A DNA stretch of 64,000 nucleotides from CAWFFV01 sp963814985 (lineage in GTDB: Bacteria; Chloroflexota; Ktedonobacteria; Ktedonobacterales; Ktedonobacteraceae): contig CAWFFV010000013.1 of NCBI GenBank assembly GCA_963814985.1, forward strand, positions 186,001 through 250,000. The letters run 5' to 3'. Shown here one piece after another: positions 45,483 through 54,542 of the stretch. Numbering within the stretch: position 1 is the stretch's first letter; each line of letters begins with the position of its first letter. The notes under the pieces were generated by a model, which worked only from the letters and a program-made list of their open reading frames with translations, was not told the origin of the DNA and made no database searches. Position numbers and translations under genes: made by a program.

Positions 45483-46783
45483 TGCAAGAGGAACGACCTA
45501 TCACTTATCACACGGTCACACTGGGAGCGATGACACGTGCAGGGGATACGTTGGCTGAAATCGTCGAGCAGAACGCGGAGGGTGAACAACAGATAGTCAC
45601 TCTCCACGTTCCTGCTGGTTTACCAGGAGAACGTGTTACTATCACGGTCGAAGCTCCAGCAACACCACGTCCTGGACGCCGTAGCCGTCGCTGGAAGCCT
45701 CGCCCTCCTCGCGTGTGGATTACCCAGATTCACGAGGCCTCGCCACTGCGTGTTCAGGCACCCTGTCCAGTCTTTGGTACCTGCGGTGGCTGTCAACTTC
45801 AGCATATGCACTACAAAGCGCAACTAGAATGGAAACAGGCCGTCGTAAGCCAGTTGCTATATGAGATCGGCAGTTTTACAGATCTACCAGTGCTACCAAC
45901 GATGCCTTGTGATGTTCCCTGGCACTATCGCAACCAGATGCGCTTCTCAGTCAACCGGAGTGGCCAACCAGGGCTGACAGCCAGAGGCACTCATTGGGTA
46001 CTCCCATTGACTGAATGTCCCATTGCTCACGAACAGATTAACCGTGCCTTCCATGTGCTTACCCAACACACCAACGCACAACCACAAGTCCTGATCCGCT
46101 GTGGAGCCGCCAGCAACCAGCTACTTATCCAACCTCAACCTGCACCAGAAGTTGCGCAACAACTTACTGAAGCAGGGCTTGATCTGCATACCGACACCAT
46201 GGAAGAGGTGCTGGCAGGCGAAACGTTCCGCATTCGTCCCAGTTCATTCTTTCAGACCAATACCGCGCAGGCCGAGAAAATGGCACAAATGGTCCTTAAC
46301 GGACTTCTTTCCGGCAATGACCAGTCAGGAGAACATGGCAAGCAGTTAACCATTGTCGATGCTTATAGTGGTGTGGGCACATTTGCCCTCTTACTGGCTC
46401 GCCATGTAGGAAAGGTCATTGCCATCGAAGAATCTGCCAGTTCCATCAAAGATGCACAATGGAATCTGCGTACTGTCGACAATGTAGAAATTCTCAAAGG
46501 CAAGGTGGAGGATATCTTGCCAACGCTCGCTCCACTGATCGATGGATTTGTGATTGATCCACCACGTGCAGGCTGCCAACAAACCGTTCTTGACATACTT
46601 GTGCAGCATCCGGTCAAACGAATCGTCTACGTCTCATGTGATCCTTCCACATTGGCCCGCGACCTCAAGATACTCTGTCACCTACATCCTACCTACCGTC
46701 TACGCTCAGTACAACCACTTGATATGTTCCCCCAGACGGCCCATATTGAATGCGTAGCGGTCCTGGAGCGTACACAGTTATGA
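45479..46783 (+). CDS. rlmD: 23S rRNA (uracil-5-)-methyltransferase, RlmD/TrmA family
   Basis: A 434-residue protein. An N-terminal TRAM RNA-binding domain (LAEIVEQNAEGEQQIVTLHV, LPGERVTITVE) is followed by an iron-sulfur Cys set (CPVFGTCGGCQLQHM), an SAM-dependent methyltransferase domain with IVDAYSGVGTFALLLA, and the catalytic region FVIDPPRAGCQQT and VYVSCDPSTLARD, where the Cys attacks the uracil. The exact target base is not resolvable among RlmD, RlmCD and TrmA. ATG 45479 overlaps the preceding stop, and its own stop overlaps maf. Confidence 0.92.
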   Translation: MMQEERPITYHTVTLGAMTRAGDTLAEIVEQNAEGEQQIVTLHVPAGLPGERVTITVEAPATPRPGRRSRRWKPRPPRVWITQIHEASPLRVQAPCPVFGTCGGCQLQHMHYKAQLEWKQAVVSQLLYEIGSFTDLPVLPTMPCDVPWHYRNQMRFSVNRSGQPGLTARGTHWVLPLTECPIAHEQINRAFHVLTQHTNAQPQVLIRCGAASNQLLIQPQPAPEVAQQLTEAGLDLHTDTMEEVLAGETFRIRPSSFFQTNTAQAEKMAQMVLNGLLSGNDQSGEHGKQLTIVDAYSGVGTFALLLARHVGKVIAIEESASSIKDAQWNLRTVDNVEILKGKVEDILPTLAPLIDGFVIDPPRAGCQQTVLDILVQHPVKRIVYVSCDPSTLARDLKILCHLHPTYRLRSVQPLDMFPQTAHIECVAVLERTQL

Positions 46784-47436
46784 ATACCAATTTTCCGTTA
46801 TTGTTAGCTTCTGCCTCGCCTCGCCGCAGGCAGATTATCACTCTGCTCGGATTACCCTGCACCGTCTGCGTCTCACCGGTAGATGAAGATGAACTCCAAA
46901 AGCAATACCAGGGTCCCATCGAAGAGTTGGCGCTCTGGACCGCCCATCAGAAAGCAATGGCCGTCCTTACCTTGCCTGAAGCAGCTAATCATCTCATCAT
47001 TACGTCAGATACCACCGTTATCCTTGAAGGGAAAGAACTTGGCAAACCTCGCGATGAAGCGCATGCCCGTGAACTTCTGCTCTCTCTGCGCGGTCACTGG
47101 CATGAGGTAGTCACAGGTGTCGTTGTCAGTGCTATAATTAATGATCAACTTGAGATCCAGGGAGCAAGCTGCGCCACCCCTGTCCTGATGCGTCCCTATA
47201 GCGAAGAGGATATCGCAGCCTACGTTGCTACAGGTGATCCTCTGGATAAAGCCGGCGGATATGGCATTCAAAGTCCCCTGTTCCAGCCAACAGAGCGCAT
47301 CAACGGCTGTTATCTAAATGTGGTGGGTCTGCCATTGTGTATCCTTGTTGATCTTCTAGCCAGATTTAATGTGTATCCCGCAACACAGGAATGCCAGGGC
47401 ACAGTTTGTCAGTGGTCTGAGCGATGTCTGAAATAG
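46780..47436 (+). CDS. maf: Maf-family nucleoside triphosphate pyrophosphatase
   Basis: A 218-residue Maf protein, a housecleaning enzyme that hydrolyses non-canonical or methylated nucleoside triphosphates. The signatures are LLLASASPRRRQIITLLG, VDEDELQKQ, AHQKAMAV, LIITSDTTVILEGKELGKP and DPLDKAGGYGIQ. The ATG at 46780 overlaps the rlmD stop (ATGA), and the C-terminus overlaps the next gene by 13 bases, so translation of the three genes is coupled. Confidence 0.94.
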   Translation: MNTNFPLLLASASPRRRQIITLLGLPCTVCVSPVDEDELQKQYQGPIEELALWTAHQKAMAVLTLPEAANHLIITSDTTVILEGKELGKPRDEAHARELLLSLRGHWHEVVTGVVVSAIINDQLEIQGASCATPVLMRPYSEEDIAAYVATGDPLDKAGGYGIQSPLFQPTERINGCYLNVVGLPLCILVDLLARFNVYPATQECQGTVCQWSERCLK

Positions 47437-48386
47437 TTCGTGGCCGTTATGCTCCCAGCCCAACTGGAGATCTACACATGGGCAACTTGCGTACGGCTCT
47501 GCTTGCCTGGCTCTTTGTCCGCAGCGCCAGAGGTCAATTCGTTCTGCGCATTGAAGACCTTGATCAGCCACGCGTACGTCCAGGGGCTACGCTGCGAATG
47601 CTTGATGATTTGCATTGGCTTGGCCTCGATTGGGATGAGGGGCCTGATTGTAGTGGTCCCTATGCTCCTTATACACAGAGTGAACGTTGCGCATTCTACC
47701 AACACTATCTGCAACGCTTACGCGAGGCCGACTTGATCTATCCCTGCTATTGCAGTCGCGCAGAAATTGCCAGTATTGCCAGTGCCCCCCAACAAGGTGC
47801 AGAAGAGGGACCTCGCTATCCGGGTACCTGTCGTCACCTCACAGAAACTCAGCGCAAACATTATGAAGCTAATGGTCGCCGTCCATCGCTGCGCTTTCGC
47901 GTTGATGATGAACGTCTTGTCTCCTTCACAGACCTGATCGCAGGTTCTATGACGCAGCACGTCCAGCAAGTCATAGGAGATTTTGTTGTTTGTCGCTCCG
48001 ACGGCATCTTTGCCTATCAATTTACGGTTGTTGTCGATGATGCACTTATGCACATCAATCAGGTCGTACGTGGTGTTGACCTGCTCCACTCCACTGCACG
48101 GCAAATCTTACTCTACGAAGCTCTAGGGTTCCCTGTTCCTGCTTTTGCACACGTTCCCCTTATGCTCGATGAACAAGGAAAACGCCTCTCGAAACGTATA
48201 CAGAGTGCGGGACTCGCGCCACTACGTAGTAGCGGAAGCACTCCCGAGCAGATCATTGGACAACTTGCGGCAAGTTGCGGTCTGGTGGACAACGGTATAT
48301 CAATCAGTACAATCGATCTTATAAGAAGGTATGCTCAACCAGCATATGATATAATGCGCCCAATGTTGCAACGCCAACATCATTAA
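47424..48386 (+). CDS. gluQ: Glutamyl-Q tRNA(Asp) synthetase
   Basis: A 320-residue truncated glutamyl-tRNA synthetase paralogue without an anticodon-binding domain. GRYAPSPTGDLHMGNLRTAL carries the HIGH-type motif. FVLRIEDLDQPRVRPG, the zinc region (CYCSRAEI and later GTCRHL), YQFTVVVDDALMHINQVVRG and the KMSKS equivalent KRLSKR are present. It attaches glutamate to queuosine 34 of tRNA(Asp). It is distinguished from GltX by length and lack of the C-terminal domain. It overlaps maf and belongs to the same operon. Confidence 0.92.
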   Translation: MSEIVRGRYAPSPTGDLHMGNLRTALLAWLFVRSARGQFVLRIEDLDQPRVRPGATLRMLDDLHWLGLDWDEGPDCSGPYAPYTQSERCAFYQHYLQRLREADLIYPCYCSRAEIASIASAPQQGAEEGPRYPGTCRHLTETQRKHYEANGRRPSLRFRVDDERLVSFTDLIAGSMTQHVQQVIGDFVVCRSDGIFAYQFTVVVDDALMHINQVVRGVDLLHSTARQILLYEALGFPVPAFAHVPLMLDEQGKRLSKRIQSAGLAPLRSSGSTPEQIIGQLAASCGLVDNGISISTIDLIRRYAQPAYDIMRPMLQRQHH

Positions 48387-48424
48387 CTAAAGAGTTTAAA
48401 GTATTCTATACAGAACACGCTTGG

Positions 48425-49465
48425 ATGGCTGAAAGAATGAGTACAATATCTTTGACAGTACGTATCATTCTTATCGTACTCACTATCTTGCTTGCGCTTG
48501 TCATTGGTCTCTTTTTGCGTCGCAGGCTTGTACGCTACCTCTCCAACACAGTACTCGATGCCTGGATTGTGCAAGCATTGGGTATACTTGTAGTCTTTCC
48601 CTCGCTCATTTTAGCAATTATAGCAATACCCGTCATTTATGATTGGAACATCACAACCCTGTCTGGCTGGTGGGAGAGCATCAAGGGCACGATTACGATA
48701 CACGATATTACCAATTTCTCAGTGAGCTTTGTCGAGACATTACTGTTTATCACGATCGGCATAGGTGTCGCACGTACTGCCCAAAACCTGACAATTCGCG
48801 GATTGAGTGAGAGGCACATCGATATCAACATGCGTACCTTGATCGGGCGCGTCTTCTATATTCTCATTGTCACATTCACCGTTTTTTGGATACTCGATGT
48901 CTGGCACATTGCCGTTGCCCTTCCCATAGCAACTATTGGCATCATCACCGTCGCCTTGACCGTTGCCATCCAGGATATTCTCAAGGATCTGGTGGCAGGC
49001 TTTTACATTTTGATTGAGCGCCCCTTCTACATCGGGGACCAGATCAGTACGGCAACATATACAGGCCGGGTTGAAGATGTACAAATCAGGGCGACAAAGC
49101 TCCAACTGGTGAGTGGAGAAGAGGTCACCATTCCCAATTCGCTTGTCTTCGGTGGCATCGTCGTCAATAATTTTTACTATGGGCAGAGACGGGCAACTAT
49201 CACTGTGACAGTTCTGCAAGAGGAGTTTATAAAGGACGAGACTCCTGGACAGATTCTTAATGTATTCACAGAGATTGAGAGCATTGCGCCCAAACCGGAG
49301 CCCACAGTAATGTTCACCCACTACTCCAATAATCAGGTCACGCTCACAGTGCGCTTCTGGGTAGCCAACAAACAACTTTCAACCGTGTCAGACGTAATGT
49401 ATGCACTACATACAATCTTACCCAATGCGGAGTTGACTGTTCAGGAGTCTGCCGGAAGTGTGTAG
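48425..49465 (+). CDS. MscS-family mechanosensitive channel
   Basis: A 346-residue protein with four or five hydrophobic helices, then the MscS core: pore helix region TIGIITVALTVAIQDILKDL, VAGFYILIERPFYIGDQIST and the beta domain VEDVQIRATKLQLVSGEEVT, IPNSLVFGGIVVNNF. A C-terminal alpha/beta domain follows. It should open under membrane tension to release solutes. ATG 48425 is used; an ATG four codons later (48437) with GAAAGA upstream is equally possible. Confidence 0.9.
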   Translation: MAERMSTISLTVRIILIVLTILLALVIGLFLRRRLVRYLSNTVLDAWIVQALGILVVFPSLILAIIAIPVIYDWNITTLSGWWESIKGTITIHDITNFSVSFVETLLFITIGIGVARTAQNLTIRGLSERHIDINMRTLIGRVFYILIVTFTVFWILDVWHIAVALPIATIGIITVALTVAIQDILKDLVAGFYILIERPFYIGDQISTATYTGRVEDVQIRATKLQLVSGEEVTIPNSLVFGGIVVNNFYYGQRRATITVTVLQEEFIKDETPGQILNVFTEIESIAPKPEPTVMFTHYSNNQVTLTVRFWVANKQLSTVSDVMYALHTILPNAELTVQESAGSV

Positions 49466-49509
49466 AGAGCAAACAATACCAGATTGTTCCTGAGAGGAGA
49501 ATACACTCG

Positions 49510-50148
49510 TTGGAAACATATACACCAGCAACGAACATACAGCGCATTGGTTTGATAGGAGGAACTTTCGACCCCATTCATTATGCTCATCTGGCAATTG
49601 CAGAGGAGATCTATACGACATTGGATCTCACGGAAATGGTTTTTATTCCTGCTGGACAGCCACCCCACAAACCTGGACGCGCTATTACAGCAGCACATCA
49701 CCGCCTGGCAATGCTTGAGTTAGCTATAGCTTCAAATCCGCACTTCAGACTTTCACATGTTGAGATGGATCGGCCAGGGCCATCATATCTGGTCGACACA
49801 CTGCATCTCTTGCGAAAAGAGTGGGGAACAAATACCGCTCTCTATTTTGTGATAGGATGGGATAGTCTGGAAGAACTACATACGTGGCATAATCCTATGG
49901 GTATTCTCGCTCAGTTGACACATCTTGTTGTGACCAGACGTCCAGGCTATACGAAACATAGCGAGTATATGACATCGTTAGAGGCCCGTTTACCTGGTAT
50001 CACACAACGTTTACTTGTTGTGCCAGCACCACAACTTGATATCTCTTCTACTGATCTACGACGCCGTGTTACAGAGAAGAGACCGATTAAGTATCAGCTA
50101 CCAGAAACCGTTGAGCAGTATATCAAGGAACATGGTTTGTACCAGTAA
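49510..50148 (+). CDS. nadD: Nicotinate-nucleotide adenylyltransferase
   Basis: A 212-residue nucleotidyltransferase making nicotinate adenine dinucleotide. The signature GGTFDPIHYAHLAIAEE includes the (T/H)xGH-type site; FIPAGQPPHKPGR, YLVDTLHLLRKEW, FVIGWDSLEELHTWHN and the ISSTDLRRRV motif are present. The start is TTG 49510 with GAGAGGAGA upstream. With nadK at 34549, two NAD(P) biosynthesis genes lie in the window, but in separate operons. Confidence 0.94.
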   Translation: METYTPATNIQRIGLIGGTFDPIHYAHLAIAEEIYTTLDLTEMVFIPAGQPPHKPGRAITAAHHRLAMLELAIASNPHFRLSHVEMDRPGPSYLVDTLHLLRKEWGTNTALYFVIGWDSLEELHTWHNPMGILAQLTHLVVTRRPGYTKHSEYMTSLEARLPGITQRLLVVPAPQLDISSTDLRRRVTEKRPIKYQLPETVEQYIKEHGLYQ

Positions 50149-50162
50149 AAAAGGAATGTATC

Positions 50163-50393
50163 ATGACAATGCAGCCAATGCAGTTTGCACTTGGTGACCG
50201 ATTACGCCTACGCAAACAACATCCTTGCGGGAACTTCGATTGGGAGGTTGTTCGCCTGGGAGCCGATATCGGTCTACGTTGTGAAAAATGTGGACGTCGA
50301 GTGCTATTACCCCGTTCAGAGGTCGAACGCCGAACAAAACAGACACTACCTCGTGTACCCAAAACCGATATTGATCCATTTACGGAGGAATAG
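50163..50393 (+). CDS. DUF951 protein
   Basis: A 76-residue protein with the DUF951 signature: FALGDRLRLRKQHPCGNFDW, GADIGLRCEKCGRRVLLPR and a conserved basic SEVERRTK. Cys residues in HPCG and CEKCG may bind zinc. The function is unknown, but the family is widespread in Gram-positive bacteria and Chloroflexota. It starts 15 bases after nadD and ends just before the MFS gene. Confidence 0.93.
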   Translation: MTMQPMQFALGDRLRLRKQHPCGNFDWEVVRLGADIGLRCEKCGRRVLLPRSEVERRTKQTLPRVPKTDIDPFTEE

Positions 50394-50409
50394 GGAAGGA
50401 GGTGATTTT

Positions 50410-51828
50410 ATGGCATCAGCTACTCAAACCGATGGTTTCCTCACATTGCTTAAGAAACGTAACTTTCTTCGTCTCTGGCTGGCCCAGCTCATCTCCATGA
50501 CGATTCTTAATGCCTCGAACTATGCGCTCCTGGTACTGATCGAAACTATCACTAACTCAACAACGCTGGTTGGACTCGCCATCATCTGCTTTAGCCTACC
50601 CGCAGTGCTTTTTGGTGCTCCCGCTGGCGTTTTCGTAGACCATATGAACAAGCGCCGCGTTCTTTGGGGAAGTAATTGTCTGAGAGCGATCGCTACCTTT
50701 ATTTTCGCCCTCCTTTTGCTCATTAATCATAGTCCCAACCTCCTCATCCCTATTTACCTACTCACCTTCCTGATCTCAGCCATTGGTCAATTCTTCACGC
50801 CCGCAGAGGGATCTGCTATTCCCCTGCTTGTCAGTGAGGAAGAACTGATGCCCGCTCTTTCTCTTTTCAATGTCACGTTCATGCTCTCGCAGGCACTAGG
50901 ATTTATCCTTCTAGCTCCCATAGCTTTGAGCCTCTTACCCACCTTGCAGATCGCTAGCATTACCATCACACCCATTGAGCAGCTCTATGTGATCGTTGCC
51001 TTACTCTACCTCGTTTGCGCATTGCTCATCCTGCTCATTCCATATGAGAGTTTCGCACAGAAAACACAACGCAAAAATGTTACGGGCGCGCTGACCACAC
51101 AAACGCTGGGGATCATGGGGAATGTCTGGGGCGAGATGCATCAGGGATGGAGTTTTGTTCGCCGCAATCAACAGCTCTTTCTTGCAGTCGTTCAACTTTC
51201 TTTTGCAGGTGTCCTTTTGCTCGTCATTGGACAGCTTGCAACGCCCATTGTTACTCAATTACTCCACCTTAAAGCTACCGCAATGGCCTTTATTTTCGCA
51301 CCTGCTGGTATTGGTCTGGTGGCAGGATCAGTGCTGATGCCACGTATCACTCGTCGCCTGGGAAAATCTCGTGCCATCTTCACCGGTACAGTTGCACTCA
51401 CCACTGCAACACTCCTCTTACCATTGACCACCTTGCTGGCTCATCTCTTGCAGCCAGTCGGGTGGAACACCAATCCACTGTTACTCATCTCTATCGCATT
51501 CTACATGTTCGTCGCAGGAGTTGCCCTTGATTTCATCAACATCCCAGCACAAACCACCATCCAGGAATTAACACCTGACTGGATTAAGGGACGAGTACTG
51601 GCCCTGCAACTTGTGTTGTACAATGCCTGCTCTATCCCTATCATTCTCTTTATTGGAGTAATCGCGGACATCTTTGGGCTTGATCGTGTCCTTTACCTGA
51701 TGTCAATCTGTGAACTCGCATTTGGCATATGGGGTATGTACTATGAACGCAGACATTCACACGACAAAGCCACTCAGGAGACAAAAGACCCCCATGACCA
51801 GGTCGAACCAGATAAAATAGCGCCCTGA
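50410..51828 (+). CDS. MFS transporter
   Basis: A 472-residue major facilitator with about twelve hydrophobic helices. It resembles the MFS_3/EntS-like exporters: FLRLWLAQLISMTILNASNY in helix 1, the cytoplasmic loop GVFVDHMNKRRVLW between helices 2 and 3, and a C-terminal half with LMPRITRRLGKSRAIFTGTV. A hydrophilic tail of 30 residues follows. The substrate is unknown. The ATG at 50410 follows GGAAGGAGG; an earlier in-frame start would overlap the DUF951 gene. Confidence 0.9.
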   Translation: MASATQTDGFLTLLKKRNFLRLWLAQLISMTILNASNYALLVLIETITNSTTLVGLAIICFSLPAVLFGAPAGVFVDHMNKRRVLWGSNCLRAIATFIFALLLLINHSPNLLIPIYLLTFLISAIGQFFTPAEGSAIPLLVSEEELMPALSLFNVTFMLSQALGFILLAPIALSLLPTLQIASITITPIEQLYVIVALLYLVCALLILLIPYESFAQKTQRKNVTGALTTQTLGIMGNVWGEMHQGWSFVRRNQQLFLAVVQLSFAGVLLLVIGQLATPIVTQLLHLKATAMAFIFAPAGIGLVAGSVLMPRITRRLGKSRAIFTGTVALTTATLLLPLTTLLAHLLQPVGWNTNPLLLISIAFYMFVAGVALDFINIPAQTTIQELTPDWIKGRVLALQLVLYNACSIPIILFIGVIADIFGLDRVLYLMSICELAFGIWGMYYERRHSHDKATQETKDPHDQVEPDKIAP

Positions 51829-51912
51829 TTTAAACAAAACGGATTGACTGAACTACTTACAGCGTCTACAATAGATGGAGGAACGACTTATTCAATACAG
51901 AGAGTAGAAAAT

Positions 51913-52733
51913 ATGTATCTTGATACAAAGCTCATGGAACAAATAGCACCCTATCAACCCTGGCTGATCATCACAGCAGTGTTTGTGCTCTTTACGATAC
52001 TACGCGTTACACGTAAAGGACTGCGACAGCGTGTTGATGAAATCGGTTACCGATTGATCAGGGAAAGAGGATTGCTTATCTGGTTCTGGTTAAATGCGCC
52101 AGGTGTCATACTCCATGAACTCAGCCATGCTCTCGTGGTTCTCCTGTTTACACCCATGGGGTTCCGCATCACCAGTATCACTCTTTTCCGCATCAAACCC
52201 ATGGTCCAGCGGGGAGCAAATGGACTTAGCCGTAGCGGAGGACGGCAATCACTCCAACTAGGAGAAGTACAGTATGTACGTCCCCAGGGTCGCTTTATGA
52301 GCTACGTTGGTGATGGCATGAGTGGCATTGCACCACTGTTTGGTGGGATTGCCGCATTCATACTGCTCTATTGGGTCGCTACTGGCTATAGTTTGTGGGA
52401 AATTCCCCTCGATGCTCACCAACACCTGCAACTTCTACGTCCCGGCTGGCCCTGGTGGACACTCATCTTTGCCCCTATCTGATCCTCACAGTCACCTCTG
52501 AACTCTGGCCCAGCCGTCAGGATTGGCGAGGAGCTCGCTGGTTCGTTAGTGGTCTGGCTCTACTCACCATTCTCGCAGGCATTGCCCTCTGGTACTTCCA
52601 TTACCTCAACGATCTGCTCACTATCAGCACGCTTATTGCTTCACGGGTTAACTTTGCCCTGCTGGTCTTGCTAGCACTCGATCTGGTCTTTCTCATCGTC
52701 GCCGAGGTGATTGTACGAGTGGTACGACATTAG
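51913..52733 (+). CDS. M50-like membrane metalloprotease (frameshifted)
   Basis: A membrane protein of about 273 residues. PGVILHELSHALVVLLF contains the HExxH zinc motif typical of membrane-embedded site-2-type proteases, preceded by one helix and followed by several more. The first frame stops at 52482 after WWTLIFAPI; the second continues YLILTVTSELWPSRQDWRGA and two more helices to 52733. A missing base in the CCCC run near 52467-52471 joins them. The ATG at 51913 has a weak AGAGAG; a TTG at 51844 would add 23 residues. Confidence 0.72.
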
Positions 52734-52866
52734 ACGGGTACATGAAGACCAAAGAAAAATGACGATAGAGTGGACTGGTGGTTCCTCTCGTCTTGCCAAT
52801 TTGATGACTTTGTACTAAACTAATACTAGTTACTTACAATCATATCATCCATGAAAGGTTCTAACA

Positions 52867-53472
52867 TTGACAACCACCTCTACCTCACTCTATCGCAAAC
52901 CTGCTGATGCAAATCATCCTATCCACGACCTGATTAGTGAGCGCTGGAGTCCACGCTCCTTTACCGATCAACCGGTCGAGGAAGCCAAATTACATAGTGT
53001 TTGAGGCTGCTAGATGGGGGGCCTCCGACAGCAAATCAGCAGCCCGGTACTTCATCGTTGCCACCAAAGAAAACACCGACGATCATGCACGGCTGGTCAC
53101 TACCCTGTTTGAGGGCAACGTCGTCTGGGCACAGAACGCTCCCGTGCTTATCCTTGTCGTAGCAAAACTCTATAATCACCCCGGCTGGGAGTACACAAGT
53201 TTCTATGATGCCGGCATGGTTAAGTAATTTGGTCACTCAAGCCGTCGATCTCGGTTTGGTAACTCATCAGATGGCGGGGTTTGACTTAGATAAAGCCCGC
53301 ACCTTATTGAATATACCCGAGGGCTACCAACCGCTGGCGATGATTGCGCTTGGCTAATCCCGACCACCCGAATAAACTCCCCGATCCCCTGCACCAACGC
53401 GAGATAGCTCCACGCAGTCGCAAGCTCCAGGAAGAGTTCGTCATGTATGGTCAGTGGAACGATCACTCCTAA
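52867..53472 (+). pseudogene. Nitroreductase-family pseudogene
   Basis: Recognisable pieces of an NAD(P)H-dependent nitroreductase occur in shifting frames: LISERWSPRSFTDQPVEEAK, VFEAARWGAS, YFIVATKENTDDHARLVTTL, FYDAGM, SNLVTQAVDLGLVTHQMAGF, LLNIPEGYQPLAMIALG, and NPDHPNKLPDPLHQREIAPR. At least four indels are needed to connect them, including two compensating changes near 53025-53045. This density over 600 bases is higher than in neighbouring housekeeping genes and suggests true decay. The start is TTG 52867 with AAAGG upstream. Confidence 0.8.
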
Positions 53473-53630
53473 TTAGCAGGGACCATGTAAGTAAGTCGGT
53501 ATACACCGATGCCGTCTGTTCTTCTGCTTCAAAATGTGCAGGGCAATCGCATCTATAGAGGTTTTAGATATGATTGCCTTGCACATTTTTAGCACACGTT
53601 ACGATTTTGGAGAACAACGAGAGCGCTGGA

Positions 53631-54206
53631 TCAACCCGGAAGAATATCTTGCCCTGGATCGTGCCAGTCTTGAGGCAAAGGAGGATCAACGTTTATGACG
53701 TCTTTTTTCTTTGGAACCTGCACTTGAATACTTACACTGCTCTTCACTGTTACTTTCTTCGCTTCGTTGGGGTAGGAATTTTGAAACTGTTCGACTAATT
53801 TTACTGCGCTCTGAGTATCAGGAGTTTGTATCTTGAGCGGTTTGTTATCTACATACAACGTAATTTCGAATGGATCGCGTTGCGCCTTCTCCCGCGCCGT
53901 CCGTCTTTCACGCTCTTTGATAATTCCTTGCAGAGCAAGTGAGATAGAAGCAAAGATGGCTGCCAATAATTCTTCATTGCCGTGAATAACCCTATAGATA
54001 TGAACAACGATATCAAAGATAGGACCACCACCCTTGCTTCCCGCATAAAATGGCTCTACGTTACATCCATCTTGCTTCAGCTGGTCCACAATATTTCGTC
54101 CTATCTCATCAATTTCAGCAATATCTATTTGTTGTGTGTCTTCAGGAAGAATTTCTAGCCGAATGCTCATAGATTGATGAGAATTAGCATGCTCCTGGTC
54201 ATCCAT
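53631..54206 (-). CDS. Unknown protein next to the caspase-like gene
   Basis: A 191-residue protein. It has an acidic N-terminal part with strand-helix pattern (SIRLEILPEDTQQI; EIDEIGRNIVDQLKQDG), a hydrophobic helix with adjoining basic segment (LLAAIFASISLALQGIIKE then RERRTAREKAQ), and a C-terminal alpha/beta section with a Pro-rich tail. I do not recognise the family. It resembles in style the small constant components found next to caspase-like or STAND proteins, but this is only inference. The ATG at 54206 has GGATGGAGAG. It is divergent from the caspase-like gene. Confidence 0.5.
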   Translation of the reverse strand: MDDQEHANSHQSMSIRLEILPEDTQQIDIAEIDEIGRNIVDQLKQDGCNVEPFYAGSKGGGPIFDIVVHIYRVIHGNEELLAAIFASISLALQGIIKERERRTAREKAQRDPFEITLYVDNKPLKIQTPDTQSAVKLVEQFQNSYPNEAKKVTVKSSVSIQVQVPKKKDVINVDPPLPQDWHDPGQDILPG

Positions 54207-54542
54207 GTTATTGCTCTCCATCCTTTGCTAAAAAATATGAACCCAAAACCACATAAAATCGACAGCACTGTTAAAATGTCTTTTGCTATCTCTATTCTAC
54301 TTCAATAGACGCAAGAAACCCTAATATTTCAAAGAGGAAATTGCGTCAGGATAGTATTAATGGAGAAGACGCTACTTCTTATTGCGTCTCTGTCAATAGT
54401 CTCACTACAAATCGTTCTTGAACTTCGCTGATACAAACGGGAAAAGGTGAGTTTAGTAGTTTATTGTGGTAGAATGGTACCGTTAAATAGAGATGGAGAA
54501 GAACTTTAAGCAAATCGCGTTTCTCCTAAGAGGATTTAGACG
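54207..54542. other. Intergenic region between divergent genes
   Basis: A 336-base gap with no gene. It holds a hairpin (AGACGC and GCGTCT around an 11-base loop, 54366-54388), a further nearby GCGTC/GACGC pairing, and a possible -10 TAGAAT near 54470 ahead of the caspase-like gene. AAGAGGA lies just before that start. Confidence 0.4.

Noticed and set aside
48740..49375. A 211-codon minus-strand frame opposite the MscS gene
   Set aside because: Antisense shadow of a recognised channel gene; composition is atypical.
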